In this document: one piece after another, positions 18,676 through 28,233 of the stretch
How positions within the stretch are numbered: the stretch's first letter is position 1
Layout: each line of letters starts with the position of its first letter
Source of the DNA: Bradyrhizobiaceae bacterium
Lineage (GTDB): Bacteria > Pseudomonadota > Alphaproteobacteria > Rhizobiales > Xanthobacteraceae
Assembly (NCBI GenBank): GCA_947481685.1
Contig: CANKHA010000005.1
Coordinates: forward strand, 62,001-126,000
DNA length: 64,000 nt
Direction: 5' to 3'
Notes under the pieces: model-generated
What the model was told of the DNA's origin: nothing
Database searches by the model: none
What the model saw: only the letters and a program-made list of their open reading frames with translations
Program-made: the position numbers and the translations under genes

Positions 18676-20166
18676 ATGTCTGAGATCAAATCCATCGGTG
18701 TCGCTTACGAGACCGTCACCGTCGAATATTTCGAACAACGCAAACTCAAGCGCCATGCGCGGGTCTGGTCGCTGTGGGCGCTCGGCGTCGGCGCGGTGAT
18801 TTCCGGGCATTTCTCCGGATGGAATCTCGGTCTCGCGTCGGGCGGATGGGGCGGCATGTTGATCGCCGCCATCCTGATCGCGATCATGTATCTCGGACTG
18901 GTATTCTGCATCGCAGAGATGTCGCCGGCGCTGCCTCACACGGGCGCGGCTTATTCCTTCGCGCGTTCGGCGATGGGGACCTGGGGCGGCTTCATCACCG
19001 GCCTGTTCGAGAACGTCGAATATGTTGTGACGCCCGCGGTGGTGGTGTTCTTCATCGGCAGTTACCTGACGACGATTTTCGGCACGCCGCCGGCGTTCCA
19101 GCCGTTCTACTGGGTGGCCTGCTACGTGATTTTCGTCGGGCTCAATATTGCGGGCGTCGAATTGTCGTTCCGCGTGACGCTGGTCGTCACCATCGCGGCG
19201 CTGGCCTGCCTTGTGGTGTTCTGGATCAGCGCCTTTCCGGTCAGCAACTTCTCGCGCTGGGCCTTGAACATCGGGCCGGGCGGCGTCGAACTGCCGAACG
19301 GCGGCGGACCGTTCCTGCCGATGGGTATATGGGGCGCGCTGTCAGCGATGCCGTTCGCGGTCTGGCTGTTCCTCGCCATCGAGCAACTGCCGCTGGCGGC
19401 GGAAGAGTCAGTCGATCCGAAAGCTGACATGTCGAAGGGCATCATCTCCGGGATGCTGACGCTGATCGTGTCCGCCTTCATGATCCTGTGGCTGAATTCG
19501 TCGGTCCCGAGCGGCGCGTTCGCGCTCGGAAAATCCAGCGAGCCTTTGCTGGACGGCTTCAAGGCGATTTACGGGGAGGGCACCGCGAAGGCGCTCGCTT
19601 GCGTGGCGGTGATCGGGCTTGTGGCCAGCTTCCACACCATCATCTTCGCCAAGGGGCGGCAGATCTACTCGCTGTCGCGCGCGGGTTATTTCCCGCGCAA
19701 TCTGTCGGTGACACACGACACTTTCGCGACGCCCCATCTGGCGATGATCTGCGGTTCGCTGCTCGCGCTCGTCATCATGTTCGGCATCTGGTTCGCGCTC
19801 GGCGCGGAAGAGGGAACGGCGGCGATTGGGGGCATGCTGCTCAACATGGCGGTGTTCGGCGCCATGTGTTCCTACATTATGCAAGCGGTGTCCTTCATCC
19901 TGCTGCGGCAGAACTTTCCAGATATCCCGCGGCCCTATAAGAGCCCGTTCGGCATTGCCGGCGCGATAGCGACCATCGTGCTGGCGCTGGTGACGATTGC
20001 GTTCCAGCTGGTCGATCCGGTCTATCGCCAGGGCGTGTTCGGGGTCGGGATTTGGTGCGCGGTGGGCATTGCCTATTTCGCGGCGGTCGGACGCAACAGG
20101 TTGGTGCTGTCGCCGGAAGAAGAATTCGCGATGTCCAAAGGCACGGCAGAATACCGCAGCTTCTGA
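18676..20166 (+). CDS. Ethanolamine-type APC permease
   Basis: 496 residues from ATG at 18676 after a GGGGG stretch, with about twelve membrane helices of the amino acid-polyamine-organocation superfamily. The N-terminal stretch YFEQRKLKRHARVWSLWALG and following VISGHFSGWNLGLASGGWGG and AEMSPALPHTGAAYSFARSA match the ethanolamine permease subfamily closely. FLAIEQLPLAAEESVDPK is another subfamily marker. No ethanolamine ammonia-lyase genes are in the window, so the substrate could also be a related amine or amino acid. Stands alone between ssb and the TetR operon. Confidence 0.88.
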   Translation: MSEIKSIGVAYETVTVEYFEQRKLKRHARVWSLWALGVGAVISGHFSGWNLGLASGGWGGMLIAAILIAIMYLGLVFCIAEMSPALPHTGAAYSFARSAMGTWGGFITGLFENVEYVVTPAVVVFFIGSYLTTIFGTPPAFQPFYWVACYVIFVGLNIAGVELSFRVTLVVTIAALACLVVFWISAFPVSNFSRWALNIGPGGVELPNGGGPFLPMGIWGALSAMPFAVWLFLAIEQLPLAAEESVDPKADMSKGIISGMLTLIVSAFMILWLNSSVPSGAFALGKSSEPLLDGFKAIYGEGTAKALACVAVIGLVASFHTIIFAKGRQIYSLSRAGYFPRNLSVTHDTFATPHLAMICGSLLALVIMFGIWFALGAEEGTAAIGGMLLNMAVFGAMCSYIMQAVSFILLRQNFPDIPRPYKSPFGIAGAIATIVLALVTIAFQLVDPVYRQGVFGVGIWCAVGIAYFAAVGRNRLVLSPEEEFAMSKGTAEYRSF

Positions 20167-20176
20167 CCGACTCGTC

Positions 20177-20202
20177 CCCGCTCATCCATCGGGGTGAGCG
20201 GG
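20177..20202 (+). terminator. Possible terminator after permease
   Basis: CCCGCTCA (20177-20184) pairs with TGAGCGGG (20195-20202) over a 10-base loop, followed by only a short T-run, so it may be weak. Confidence 0.45.
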
Positions 20203-20278
20203 CGTTTCTCAATCGCCTATCCCGTAATAAATCACTGAATGTATTAGCTATTCAAAGTGTCTTTCGTTTCGACTTGAA

Positions 20279-20300
20279 ACATACCGACCAGTTGGTATGT
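20279..20300. promoter_or_regulatory. Palindromic TetR-type operator
   Basis: A 22-base palindrome with arms ACATACC and GGTATGT and partly symmetric centre (GACCAGTT) lies 24 bases before the tetR ATG. Nine of eleven half-site positions are symmetric. Position and shape fit autoregulation by the TetR protein just downstream, controlling the four-gene operon. Confidence 0.75.
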
Positions 20301-20324
20301 TCGAGGTAGAAAAGGAAACGGGCG

Positions 20325-20999
20325 ATGCCACAGAGGCCTACAGCCAAGTCAGCGGCAAAGACCAAGCCAACCGCGCAGCGGAAGGCCGCAGGCTCTGCGA
20401 AGCAATCCGCGCGGGACAAGTTGCTCGATGCCGCGGTGCATGTGGTGCGGCAGAAGGGTTACGCATCGACCTCGGTCGACGACCTCTGCAAGGAAGCTGG
20501 CGTCACCAAGGGGGCTTTCTTCCATCACTTCGCGAGCAAGGAAGATTTGGGCGTTGCCGCCGCGCGTTACTGGAGCGACTTCACCACCGAATTTTTCAAC
20601 AGCGCGCCGTACCAGAAGTTGAGCGATCCGCTCGACCGTCTGCTCGGCTATATCGACTTCCGCCGCGAGATTTTGCGCGGCAAGGTCGAAGACTTCACCT
20701 GCCTGCTCGGTACCATGGTGCAGGAGGCTTACGAGACTAGCCCGAAAATCCGCCAGGCTTGTGACGAGAGCATCAGCCGGCATGCAACGGCGGTCGCCCG
20801 CGATATCGTTGCGGCCAAGAAACTCTACGCGCCTGACGCGAGATGGGACGCCGAGGAACTGGCGCTCTTCACGCAGGTTGTCCTGCAGGGGTCTTTCATT
20901 CTGGCCAAAGCGAAGCAGGGGCCGGCGGCGGCCGAGGCCAGCGTTCTGCATCTTCGCCGCTACATCGAATTCCTCTTCAACAAACCAACAGGGAGATAG
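20325..20999 (+). CDS. TetR-family transcriptional regulator
   Basis: 224 residues. A basic Lys/Ala-rich N-terminal tail (1-27) precedes the helix-turn-helix domain, ARDKLLDAAVHVVRQKGYAS and VDDLCKEAGVTKGAFFHHFASKE, which is the textbook TetR DNA-binding motif. The C-terminal ligand domain carries EDFTCLLGTMVQEAYETSP. First gene of an operon with two VOC proteins and a YciI-like protein (2-base gap to the next). The operator-like palindrome upstream suggests it represses itself and the operon. Ligand unknown. Confidence 0.93.
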   Translation: MPQRPTAKSAAKTKPTAQRKAAGSAKQSARDKLLDAAVHVVRQKGYASTSVDDLCKEAGVTKGAFFHHFASKEDLGVAAARYWSDFTTEFFNSAPYQKLSDPLDRLLGYIDFRREILRGKVEDFTCLLGTMVQEAYETSPKIRQACDESISRHATAVARDIVAAKKLYAPDARWDAEELALFTQVVLQGSFILAKAKQGPAAAEASVLHLRRYIEFLFNKPTGR

Positions 21000-21001
21000 T
21001 C

Positions 21002-21475
21002 ATGTCCAGAATTATTCCGTTCCTCTGGTACAATGCCAAAGCCGACGAAGCCGCGGCCTTCTATGCCTCGATCATTCCGAACTCTAAGGTCAACAGCGTC
21101 ACCGAGATGCCGGCAGACAGCCCGAGCGGGCCGGCGGGATCGGTCAAGGTCGTCGATTTCACCCTGGCCGGCCAGCCTTTCATGGCAATGACCGCCGGCG
21201 GGGCTGAAGGCTTCAACCATGCGTTCTCCATGATGATCGAATGCGAGGACCAGAAGGAAGTCGACCGGCTTTGGGATGCGCTTGGCGCCGGCGGCAAGCC
21301 TGAGGCGTGCGGCTGGCTCAAGGACCGTTATGGCTTGAGCTGGCAGATCACGCCGCGCGTGCTCAACGAGATGATGAAGGACAAGGACCGAAGCCGCGCC
21401 AAGCGCGTCGCAGAGGCGATGATGCAGATGGTCAAACTCGACGTCGCCGCTTTGCAAAAAGCATTCAACGGTTAA
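21002..21475 (+). CDS. VOC-family protein (PhnB/3-demethylubiquinone methyltransferase-like fold)
   Basis: 157 residues from ATG at 21002, two bases after the tetR stop, with GGGAGATAGTC as ribosome site. The PhnB-like opening IPFLWYNAKADEAAAFYASI, then FTLAGQPFMAMTAGG, FNHAFSMMIECEDQKEVDRLW and CGWLKDRYGLSWQITPR are characteristic of this vicinal-oxygen-chelate subgroup. Members are often named 3-demethylubiquinone-9 3-methyltransferase without evidence for that activity. Likely metal dependent; substrate unknown. Part of the TetR operon. Confidence 0.88.
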   Translation: MSRIIPFLWYNAKADEAAAFYASIIPNSKVNSVTEMPADSPSGPAGSVKVVDFTLAGQPFMAMTAGGAEGFNHAFSMMIECEDQKEVDRLWDALGAGGKPEACGWLKDRYGLSWQITPRVLNEMMKDKDRSRAKRVAEAMMQMVKLDVAALQKAFNG

Positions 21476-21510
21476 TCGGATTTTCCACTCAAACCCAAGG
21501 AGCTATCGTT

Positions 21511-21984
21511 ATGGATCAACAACTCTCGCGCGGCGTCAGCCCGGTTTCCCCGCATCTCGTCGTCGCCGGTGGCGCCGAAGCCATCAAGTTCTATGAGCGC
21601 GCTTTCGGCGCCAAGGAATTGATGAAGATCGAAGGCCCCGACGGCAAGCTGATGCATGGCTGCATTCTGATCAATGGCGGAACCATCATGCTGGTCGATG
21701 AAATGCCGGAATGGAAGGCGCTCGGGCCGAAGGCTCTGGGTGGCACCGCGGTGACCATCCATCTCCAGGTCGAGAATGCGGACAAGGTCGCGCAGCAGGC
21801 CATCGCTGCCGGCGCGACAGTCGTGATGCCGGTGGCCGATGCCTTTTGGGGCGATCGTTACGGCATCGTCGAGGATCCGTTCGGCCACAAATGGTCGATC
21901 GCTCACACCGTGAAGCAGATGACCAAAGCCGAACTCAAGGCTGCGGCGCAGAAGGCCATGTGCGGCGAAGGCGCTTCCACCTGA
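21511..21984 (+). CDS. VOC/glyoxalase-like protein (PhnB type)
   Basis: 157 residues with an AAGGAGC ribosome site. The sequence VSPHLVVAGGAEAIKFYERAFGA, then GKLMHGCILINGGTIMLVDE, VTIHLQVENADKVAQQAI and FWGDRYGIVEDPFGHKWSIA are typical PhnB-type VOC segments with potential metal ligands His and Glu. The C-terminal 20 residues form a charged helix. Third gene of the TetR operon, 35 bases after the previous VOC gene. Specific reaction unknown. Confidence 0.88.
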   Translation: MDQQLSRGVSPVSPHLVVAGGAEAIKFYERAFGAKELMKIEGPDGKLMHGCILINGGTIMLVDEMPEWKALGPKALGGTAVTIHLQVENADKVAQQAIAAGATVVMPVADAFWGDRYGIVEDPFGHKWSIAHTVKQMTKAELKAAAQKAMCGEGAST

Positions 21985-22019
21985 GTCCAGGTTTCAACCC
22001 TTAAACAAGGAGAACGACC

Positions 22020-22442
22020 ATGCGCGTGATCGTATTTGTGAAAGCGACCAAAGACAGCGAAGCCGGCAAGATGCCGACGACTGAAGAGTTCGCGGCGATG
22101 GGCAAATTCAACGAAGAACTGGTGAATGCCGGGATCATGGAAGCCGGCGAAGGCCTGCATCCTTCCTCGAAGGGCAAGCGCATCGCATTCGATGGTCCGA
22201 AGCGCACTGTCATCGACGGCCCGTTCAAGGCGACCGGCGAGCTGGTGGCCGGATTCTGGATCTGGAAGGTCAAGGATATGGCCGAGGCGGTGGAATGGGC
22301 GAAGCGTTGCCCCAATCCGATGCCTGGTCCGAGCGAACTCGAAATTCGTCCGTTCTTTGAAATGGCCGACTTTGGAGACGCCGTGACGCCGGAAGTGGCA
22401 GCGCAGGAAGAGCGGCTCCGCCAAAAGGTGGCGAGCCGCTAA
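22020..22442 (+). CDS. YciI/DGPF-domain protein
   Basis: 140 residues with an AAGGAG site. The pattern MRVIVFVKATKDSEAGKMPT, FNEELVNAGIMEAGEGLHPS, TVIDGPFKATGELVAGFWIW and EWAKRCPNP matches the YCII-related family with the DGPF motif. Such proteins often sit beside VOC proteins and sigma factors, and their function is unresolved. Last gene of the TetR operon, ended by a strong hairpin. Confidence 0.88.
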   Translation: MRVIVFVKATKDSEAGKMPTTEEFAAMGKFNEELVNAGIMEAGEGLHPSSKGKRIAFDGPKRTVIDGPFKATGELVAGFWIWKVKDMAEAVEWAKRCPNPMPGPSELEIRPFFEMADFGDAVTPEVAAQEERLRQKVASR

Positions 22443-22462
22443 GCGCGGCGACCGTTTCTGCG

Positions 22463-22492
22463 ATAAAGGCCGGCGTTCGCGCCGGCCTTTAT
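22463..22492. terminator. Bidirectional terminator between YciI-like gene and marC
   Basis: A 13-pair stem (ATAAAGGCCGGCG / CGCCGGCCTTTAT) closes a TTCG tetraloop and is flanked by T-rich sequence. The marC stop codon (22489-22491) lies within the distal arm. Both convergent transcripts can use it. Confidence 0.9.
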
Positions 22493-23115
22493 TTTGCCAG
22501 CAACACCCGCACGCCATCGACCACGAACTGCACCGCGAGTGCCGCAAGCAGCACGCCGAGCAGGCGCGACAGCACCACATTGCCGGTGATGCCAAGCAGC
22601 TTCTCGATCCTTGATGCAGCGAGGAACACGATCAGGCACAGCGCCACCACGACGAAGGCCACGCCGATCAATCCTGCCAGCATGTCGGGATGGCCGGTGG
22701 CGCGGCCCGACAGCAGCACCATGGCGGTGATCGCGCCCGGGCCGGCCATCAAGGGAATGGCGAGCGGGAAGGCGGCAACGTTGCGCACGCGTTCTTCCAG
22801 CGCCTGCTCGGCGGTGGCGGACTGGCGCTGAATGCGCAGGCCGAAGACCATTTCCGATGCAATGGAAAACAGCAACAGGCCGCCGGCAATGCGGAAAGCA
22901 GCAAGCGAGATGCCGAGCGCACTCAGCAACTTGTCACCGCCCAAGGCGGCACCCGCGAGAATAAGCACCGCGATGATGCTGGCGCGGATCGCCACCTGAC
23001 GTCGCGCCGGGCCCGGCATGCCCTGGGTGATCGCAATGAAGGTCGGCGCCAGTCCGATCGGATCGAACACGATCAGCAGCGTCACAAAAGCGGAGATCAA
23101 AAATTCCAGCAGCAT
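22489..23115 (-). CDS. MarC-family integral membrane protein
   Basis: 208 residues with about six membrane helices. Family signatures include VTLLIVFDPIGLAPTFIAIT near the N-terminus and FPLAIPLMAGPGAITAMVLL in the middle, with FRIAGGLLLFSIASEMVFG between them. MarC proteins were once linked to multiple antibiotic resistance, but the role was not supported and the transported substrate is unknown. Monocistronic, converging on the TetR operon. Confidence 0.92.
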   Translation of the reverse strand: MLLEFLISAFVTLLIVFDPIGLAPTFIAITQGMPGPARRQVAIRASIIAVLILAGAALGGDKLLSALGISLAAFRIAGGLLLFSIASEMVFGLRIQRQSATAEQALEERVRNVAAFPLAIPLMAGPGAITAMVLLSGRATGHPDMLAGLIGVAFVVVALCLIVFLAASRIEKLLGITGNVVLSRLLGVLLAALAVQFVVDGVRVLLAK

Positions 23116-23247
23116 GGAATGGGCCTATAGCGGCCTTGCGAGAGCGTCAATTACGCCTCCGTCTCACGTCGCCGAAACACGAATATAAACTATTGAAATA
23201 ACAAAGGAAATTAGCCTGTTTAGTCAGCGCTTTAGGGTAGCCTTGGA

Positions 23248-23262
23248 TAACTGAATCAGTTA
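23248..23262. promoter_or_regulatory. Perfect palindrome in gyrA leader
   Basis: TAACTGA-A-TCAGTTA is a perfect 15-base inverted repeat, 39 bases before the gyrA start. It could be a protein-binding site or a small hairpin in the leader. No regulator is assigned. Confidence 0.35.
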
Positions 23263-23300
23263 CAAAAAACCGACATCAAAACCGCGCAGGATTCTGTTCA

Positions 23301-26048
23301 TTGTCCGATATTGAAAATCCCAAGCCGGGGGACCAACCCCCCTCGGATCTGCGGCCGATTTCCATCACCGAGGAGATGAAACGCTCCTACCTCGATTACG
23401 CGATGAGCGTGATCGTGGCGAGGGCGCTGCCGGATGCGCGTGACGGGCTCAAGCCCGTGCATCGCCGCATCCTCTACTCGATGAACGAGCAGGGGCACAC
23501 GCCCGACAAAAAATACGTGAAGTCGGCGCGCATCGTCGGCGACGTGATGGGTAAATATCATCCCCACGGCGACCAGGCGATCTACGACTCTCTCGTGCGT
23601 ATGGCGCAGGATTTCTCCATGCGCCTGCCGCTGATCGACGGGCAGGGCAATTTCGGCTCCGTCGACGGCGATCCCGCAGCGGCGATGCGCTATACGGAAT
23701 CCCGTCTCCACCGTTCGGCGCAGGCGCTGCTTGAGGACATCGACAGCAACACCGTCGACTTCCAGTCGAACTATGATGGCAATGAACGCGAACCGGTGGT
23801 TCTGCCGGCGCGGTTCCCCAATCTGCTGGTCAATGGCGCCGGCGGCATTGCCGTCGGCATGGCGACCAATATCCCGCCGCACAATCTCGGTGAGATCGTC
23901 GATGCCACGGTGGCATTGATCGACAATCCGGAGATGAGCATCGAAGACCTGATGGGCATCGTGCCGGGACCGGATTTCCCGACCGGCGGCATCATCCTCG
24001 GCCGCGTCGGCATTCGCGGCGCCTATCACCTCGGTCGCGGCTCCATCGTGATGCGTGGCAAGGTCGCGATCGAGCAGATCCGCAAGGATCGCGACGCGAT
24101 CATTATCACCGAGATTCCCTACCAGGTGAACAAAGCCACCATGGTGGAGAAGATCGCGGATCTGGTGCGCGAAAAGCGGATCGAGGGCATCGCCGACTTG
24201 CGCGACGAGTCCGACCGCGACGGTTACCGCGTGGTGGTCGAGCTCAAGCGCGACGCCGTGCCGGAAGTGGTGCTGAACCAGATTTACCGTTTCACGCCGC
24301 TGCAATCGACCTTCGGCGCCAATATCGTGGCGCTCGATGGCGGCCGTCCGCTGGTGATGAACCTGAAGGACCTGCTGGTCGTCTTCATCGCCTTCCGCGA
24401 AGATGTGATTTCCCGCCGCACCAAGTTCCTGCTGAACAAAGCGCGCGACCGCGCCCACATTTTGGTCGGTCTTGCCATTGCTGTGGCGAATATCGACGAA
24501 GTCATCAAGCTGATCCGGGGATCAAAGGACGCCCACGAGGCCCGCGAAGCCTTGATGGCGCGCGAGTGGCCTGCCACGACTGCCGCCTCGCTGATGGCGC
24601 TGATCGACGATCCGCGTCATCGCGTATCGTCCGCAGGCACTGCGCGGCTCACCGGGGAACAGGCCAAGGCCATTCTCGATCTGCGGCTGCAACGCCTCAC
24701 GGCACTGGGCCGTGACGAGATCGCCGCCGAACTGGACAAGCTCGCCGCCGAGATCGCCGACTATCTGGATATCCTGCGTTCGCGCGCGCGCATTCAGACC
24801 ATCATCAAGGACGAACTGCAGGCGGTGAAGACGCAGTTCGCTACGCCGCGGCGAACCATGATCGTCGATCAAGAAGGCGAGATGGACGATGAGGACTTGA
24901 TCCAGCGCGACGACATGGTGGTGACCGTGTCTCACGCGGGCTACGTCAAGCGCGTGCCGCTTTCGACTTACCGTGCGCAAAAGCGCGGAGGCAAGGGCCG
25001 CGCCGGCATGCAGACGCGCGACGAGGATTTCGTCACGCGCCTGTTCGTGGCCTCGACCCATACGCCGGTGCTGTTCTTCTCGTCGCGCGGTCAGGTCTAC
25101 AAGGAAAAGGTCTGGCGTCTGCCGTTGGCAGCGCCGCAGGCGCGCGGCAAGGCGATGATCAACATCCTGCCGCTCGAGCAGGGCGAGGTCATCACCACCA
25201 TCATGCCGTTGCCGGAGGACGAGAGTTCCTGGGCCAACCTCGACGTGATGTTTGCCACGACGCGCGGCACGGTCCGGCGCAACAAGCTGTCCGACTTCGT
25301 GGACGTGCGGCGCTCCGGCATCATCGCGATGAAACTCGACGAGGGTGAAGCCATCGTCGATGTGCAGATCTGTACGTCCAACGACGACGTGCTGCTGACC
25401 TCGGCCGACGGCCAGTGCATCCGCTTTGCGGTGGATGACGTGCGTGTCTTCACCGGCCGCACCTCCATGGGCGTGCGCGGCATTACCCTGGGTGACGGCG
25501 ACAAGGTTATCTCGCTCACCATCCTGCGTCACTTCGAGGCGACGCCGGATGAGCGCGCCGCCTATCTCAAGCGCGCCGCCGCGGTGCGTCGCGGCAGCAC
25601 GGGCGAGACCGAGGAGGTTTCTGCCGACACCGAAGATGCAACCGGCGCGATCGAACTCGGCGAGCAGCGTTATGTCGAAATGTCGGCCGCCGAGCAGTTC
25701 GTGCTCACCGTCTCCGAGAAGGGCTACGGCAAGCGTACCTCCTCGTACGAATACCGGGTGACCGGCCGTGGCGGCAAAGGCTTGGTTGCCATGGATATCT
25801 GGGACAAGAACGGCAATCTGAAAACAAAGATTGGACGCCTGATCGCATCATTCCCCGTGGACGAGAGCGATCAGATCATGCTGGTGACCAATGGTGGCCA
25901 ACTGATCCGCTGCCCGATCAACGGCATCCGCACCGCCGGGCGTGGCACACAGGGCGTGATCGTATTCAGCACCGCCGATGACGAGCGCGTTGTCTCGGTA
26001 GAGCGACTCTCGGAAGAGGATGCAACGAACGGGGATGACGGCGAATAG
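23301..26048 (+). CDS. gyrA: DNA gyrase subunit A
   Basis: Type II topoisomerase subunit that breaks and rejoins DNA. 915 residues starting at TTG 23301, with an AGGA site upstream; no in-frame ATG fits the N-terminus. The breakage domain contains [18 protein letters not shown] and the catalytic Tyr in AMRYTESRL. The quinolone-pocket helix reads [11 protein letters not shown], with Gln92 at the E. coli Ser83 position and Asp96 at Asp87. The C-terminal wrapping domain has the GyrA box QKRGGKG (near residue 558) and a related GRGGKG later. An insertion with acidic residues (about 765-790) is lineage typical. Confidence 0.98.
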   Translation: MSDIENPKPGDQPPSDLRPISITEEMKRSYLDYAMSVIVARALPDARDGLKPVHRRILYSMNEQGHTPDKKYVKSARIVGDVMGKYHPHGDQAIYDSLVRMAQDFSMRLPLIDGQGNFGSVDGDPAAAMRYTESRLHRSAQALLEDIDSNTVDFQSNYDGNEREPVVLPARFPNLLVNGAGGIAVGMATNIPPHNLGEIVDATVALIDNPEMSIEDLMGIVPGPDFPTGGIILGRVGIRGAYHLGRGSIVMRGKVAIEQIRKDRDAIIITEIPYQVNKATMVEKIADLVREKRIEGIADLRDESDRDGYRVVVELKRDAVPEVVLNQIYRFTPLQSTFGANIVALDGGRPLVMNLKDLLVVFIAFREDVISRRTKFLLNKARDRAHILVGLAIAVANIDEVIKLIRGSKDAHEAREALMAREWPATTAASLMALIDDPRHRVSSAGTARLTGEQAKAILDLRLQRLTALGRDEIAAELDKLAAEIADYLDILRSRARIQTIIKDELQAVKTQFATPRRTMIVDQEGEMDDEDLIQRDDMVVTVSHAGYVKRVPLSTYRAQKRGGKGRAGMQTRDEDFVTRLFVASTHTPVLFFSSRGQVYKEKVWRLPLAAPQARGKAMINILPLEQGEVITTIMPLPEDESSWANLDVMFATTRGTVRRNKLSDFVDVRRSGIIAMKLDEGEAIVDVQICTSNDDVLLTSADGQCIRFAVDDVRVFTGRTSMGVRGITLGDGDKVISLTILRHFEATPDERAAYLKRAAAVRRGSTGETEEVSADTEDATGAIELGEQRYVEMSAAEQFVLTVSEKGYGKRTSSYEYRVTGRGGKGLVAMDIWDKNGNLKTKIGRLIASFPVDESDQIMLVTNGGQLIRCPINGIRTAGRGTQGVIVFSTADDERVVSVERLSEEDATNGDDGE

Positions 26049-26051
26049 CCG

Positions 26052-26993
26052 TCACCACCCTCGTTCGATGTAGACGACGTGGCCGCGCCGGCTGCTGATG
26101 TCGCGCCCGGTTGCTGCTTCTACAGCCGAGATCACTTCATCAGGGACGTCCTGCGCGGACTTGCGGTTGTTCTTGAGGCTTTTGACGGTCGCAACCACGT
26201 CTTCGGGCACGCCGTTGGCGTCATCCATCATCTTGCGGCGCTTCGCCTCCCGTTTAGAGTCGCGCTTTTCCGCAGCCCGTTCGGTTTTGGATTTCTTCGG
26301 ACGCGCTTCGTCGATCGCCGCTCCACCGGCGGAAACAGGTGTCTCGGATGATGCGGCCGGAGGCACGGGCGTGCGGGCAAATGCTTCCGTCGGCTGCGGA
26401 TCGGTCGTCGCAACAGCGGCCTGAACGGTTGGCTTGGCTTCGGCCACGCTGGGTTTTGCTTCGGCAATGATCGACGCCGATTTAGGTGCTGGGGCCGGAG
26501 CTGGCGGTTGCGCTACGGACGCTGTCTGTTCGATTGGCGGTGAGCCTTCCGGCGCCGGCGGAACGGCAGCCGGCCCCATCTTGCGCTCGACTTGCGCGAC
26601 GACCGGTGTGGCTGTTGGCTTGGGTTTCGCCTCTACCACTGGAACCGGCGTCGTCACAGTGACGGAGTTTCCTTTATCCGTCACGATCCGTACCTGGCGC
26701 GTGTCGCGCGCTTTTTCGATGCGCTGAGCGCAGCGCTGATCGACATAAGGCCAAGCCTGCTTGTCGCAGGCCGAGTCATCGACCTCTGAAGTTTCCGCTG
26801 CGCTGGCACTGCCTGTCGTCCCCACACTTGCGGTAGTGGCCGTCGTTTTGTTCGACTGTCTGTTGCTGTCAGGAAGACCGAACATTACGCCTGCGCCGAG
26901 CAAAAGAAGCGCGGCGGCGGAGACCAAGGGAGCATAGGAGCGATAACGTTTGATCCCGTTCCAGAAGACAGGAAGATCCAACTGCTTGGTCAT
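26052..26993 (-). CDS. Hypothetical membrane-anchored Pro/Ala-rich protein
   Basis: 313 residues. One membrane helix (about 21-40, YAPLVSAAALLLLGAGVMFG) is followed by a short cysteine-containing segment (DSACDKQAWPYVDQRC), a long low-complexity linker rich in Pro, Ala, Val and Lys (about 115-225), and a strongly basic charged helix (KSKTERAAEKRDSKREAKRRK). The C-terminus ends with VVYIERGW. Looks like a periplasm-spanning linker protein. Family not recognised. Its stop is 4 bases from the converging gyrA stop. Confidence 0.7.
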   Translation of the reverse strand: MTKQLDLPVFWNGIKRYRSYAPLVSAAALLLLGAGVMFGLPDSNRQSNKTTATTASVGTTGSASAAETSEVDDSACDKQAWPYVDQRCAQRIEKARDTRQVRIVTDKGNSVTVTTPVPVVEAKPKPTATPVVAQVERKMGPAAVPPAPEGSPPIEQTASVAQPPAPAPAPKSASIIAEAKPSVAEAKPTVQAAVATTDPQPTEAFARTPVPPAASSETPVSAGGAAIDEARPKKSKTERAAEKRDSKREAKRRKMMDDANGVPEDVVATVKSLKNNRKSAQDVPDEVISAVEAATGRDISSRRGHVVYIERGW

Positions 26994-27102
26994 TTAATAA
27001 CCTCTCCCAGGAACGTCCGAAATTCGCCCCATTTGGTGTTGTGCCAGATCAACGCGGAGGCTAGCCTTGGGGTTCCTGAACCGAATTCCCCAGACATAAC
27101 CA

Positions 27103-27609
27103 ATGCTCCGAATCGCCCTTTACGCAGGCTCGTTTGATCCCGTTACCAACGGACATATTGATGTCGTGACCCATGCGGCGCGGCTGTGCGACCGCCTGAT
27201 TCTGGCGATCGGCCTGCACCCGGGTAAGGCGCCGCTGTTCACCGCGGATGAACGGGTGGTCATGTTGCAGGAAACCTGCACTCCGCTCGCGCGCGCCGCC
27301 GGATGCGAATTGCAATGCATCACCTTCGCCGACCTCGTGGTAGAGGCCGCGCGCCGTCTGAACGCGACCACCCTGATCCGCGGATTGAGGGACAGTACCG
27401 ACTTCGACTATGAAATGCAGATGGCGGGAATGAATGCCGGGCTTGCCCCGACCATCCAGACGATATTCCTGCCGGCGTCGCCCGCAGTTCGCCCGATCGC
27501 TGCCACACTGGTGCGGCAAATCGCGGGCATGGGTGGCGACGTATCCGGATTTGTGCCGGCTAACGTCGCTGCGCAGTTAAAGAAGAAATTCGCAGTCCAA
27601 TCCCGTTAA
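27103..27609 (+). CDS. coaD: Pantetheine-phosphate adenylyltransferase
   Basis: Makes dephospho-CoA from phosphopantetheine and ATP. 168 residues, normal for the family. Signatures are [17 protein letters not shown], with the TxGH nucleotidyl-transfer motif, [23 protein letters not shown], and the C-terminal [15 protein letters not shown]. First gene of a plus-strand run with two cyclophilins, queA and tgt. Confidence 0.97.
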   Translation: MLRIALYAGSFDPVTNGHIDVVTHAARLCDRLILAIGLHPGKAPLFTADERVVMLQETCTPLARAAGCELQCITFADLVVEAARRLNATTLIRGLRDSTDFDYEMQMAGMNAGLAPTIQTIFLPASPAVRPIAATLVRQIAGMGGDVSGFVPANVAAQLKKKFAVQSR

Positions 27610-27623
27610 ATTTCGGAGACACC

Positions 27624-28190
27624 ATGATTCGCATTCTCGCTTTCGTCATTGCGCTCGTCTGCGCATTCCCCGCGTTCGCCCAGGCGCCGAAACTTCCCGC
27701 CGGCGTCGATCCGCAGAATGCGCTGGTGATCGACACCACAAAGGGCCGCGTCATCGTCAAGCTCCGCACCGATCTTGCGCCCAAGCATGCCGAGCGCCTC
27801 AAGCAGCTCGCGCGTGACGGTTACTATAACAACGTGCCATGGCATCGCGTGACGGATGGTTTCATGGCGCAGACCGGAGACGGCCAGAACTTCAACGGCA
27901 CCGGCGGCTCTAAATATCCAAATCTGCAACAGGAATTCTCGTCAACGCCTTTCAAGCGCGGTGTGCTCGGCATGGCGCGTTCCGCCGATCCGAACTCCGC
28001 AAACTCGCAATTCTTCATCTGTTTCGGTGATGCTTCGTTCCTCAACAACAATTACACCGTTATTGGCGAGGTGGTGTCGGGAATGGATGTTGTCGACAAG
28101 CTCAAGAAGGCACCGGCCGGTTCACAGAGCGGCTCGGTCACCGATCCCGACAAGATGACGAAGGTGCAGGTCGCTGCCGACGTGAAGTAA
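27624..28190 (+). CDS. Exported cyclophilin-type peptidyl-prolyl isomerase
   Basis: 188 residues with a signal peptide (IRILAFVIALVCAFPAFAQA). The cyclophilin core has NNVPWHRVTDGFMAQTGD, with the catalytic Arg-bearing HRV segment, KRGVLGMARSADPNSANSQF and FLNNNYTVIGEVVSGMDVVD. Catalyses cis-trans proline isomerisation in the periplasm. Follows coaD by 14 bases. A cytoplasmic homologue lies 485 bases downstream. Confidence 0.93.
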   Translation: MIRILAFVIALVCAFPAFAQAPKLPAGVDPQNALVIDTTKGRVIVKLRTDLAPKHAERLKQLARDGYYNNVPWHRVTDGFMAQTGDGQNFNGTGGSKYPNLQQEFSSTPFKRGVLGMARSADPNSANSQFFICFGDASFLNNNYTVIGEVVSGMDVVDKLKKAPAGSQSGSVTDPDKMTKVQVAADVK

Positions 28191-28233
28191 CCTGATCGAG
28201 ACGCATTGGCCGCACAAGTTTTCGAGGCTTTCC

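Noticed and set aside
24522-25532. Long minus-strand frame in gyrA
   Set aside because: Antisense shadow with histidine-rich, unstructured translation.
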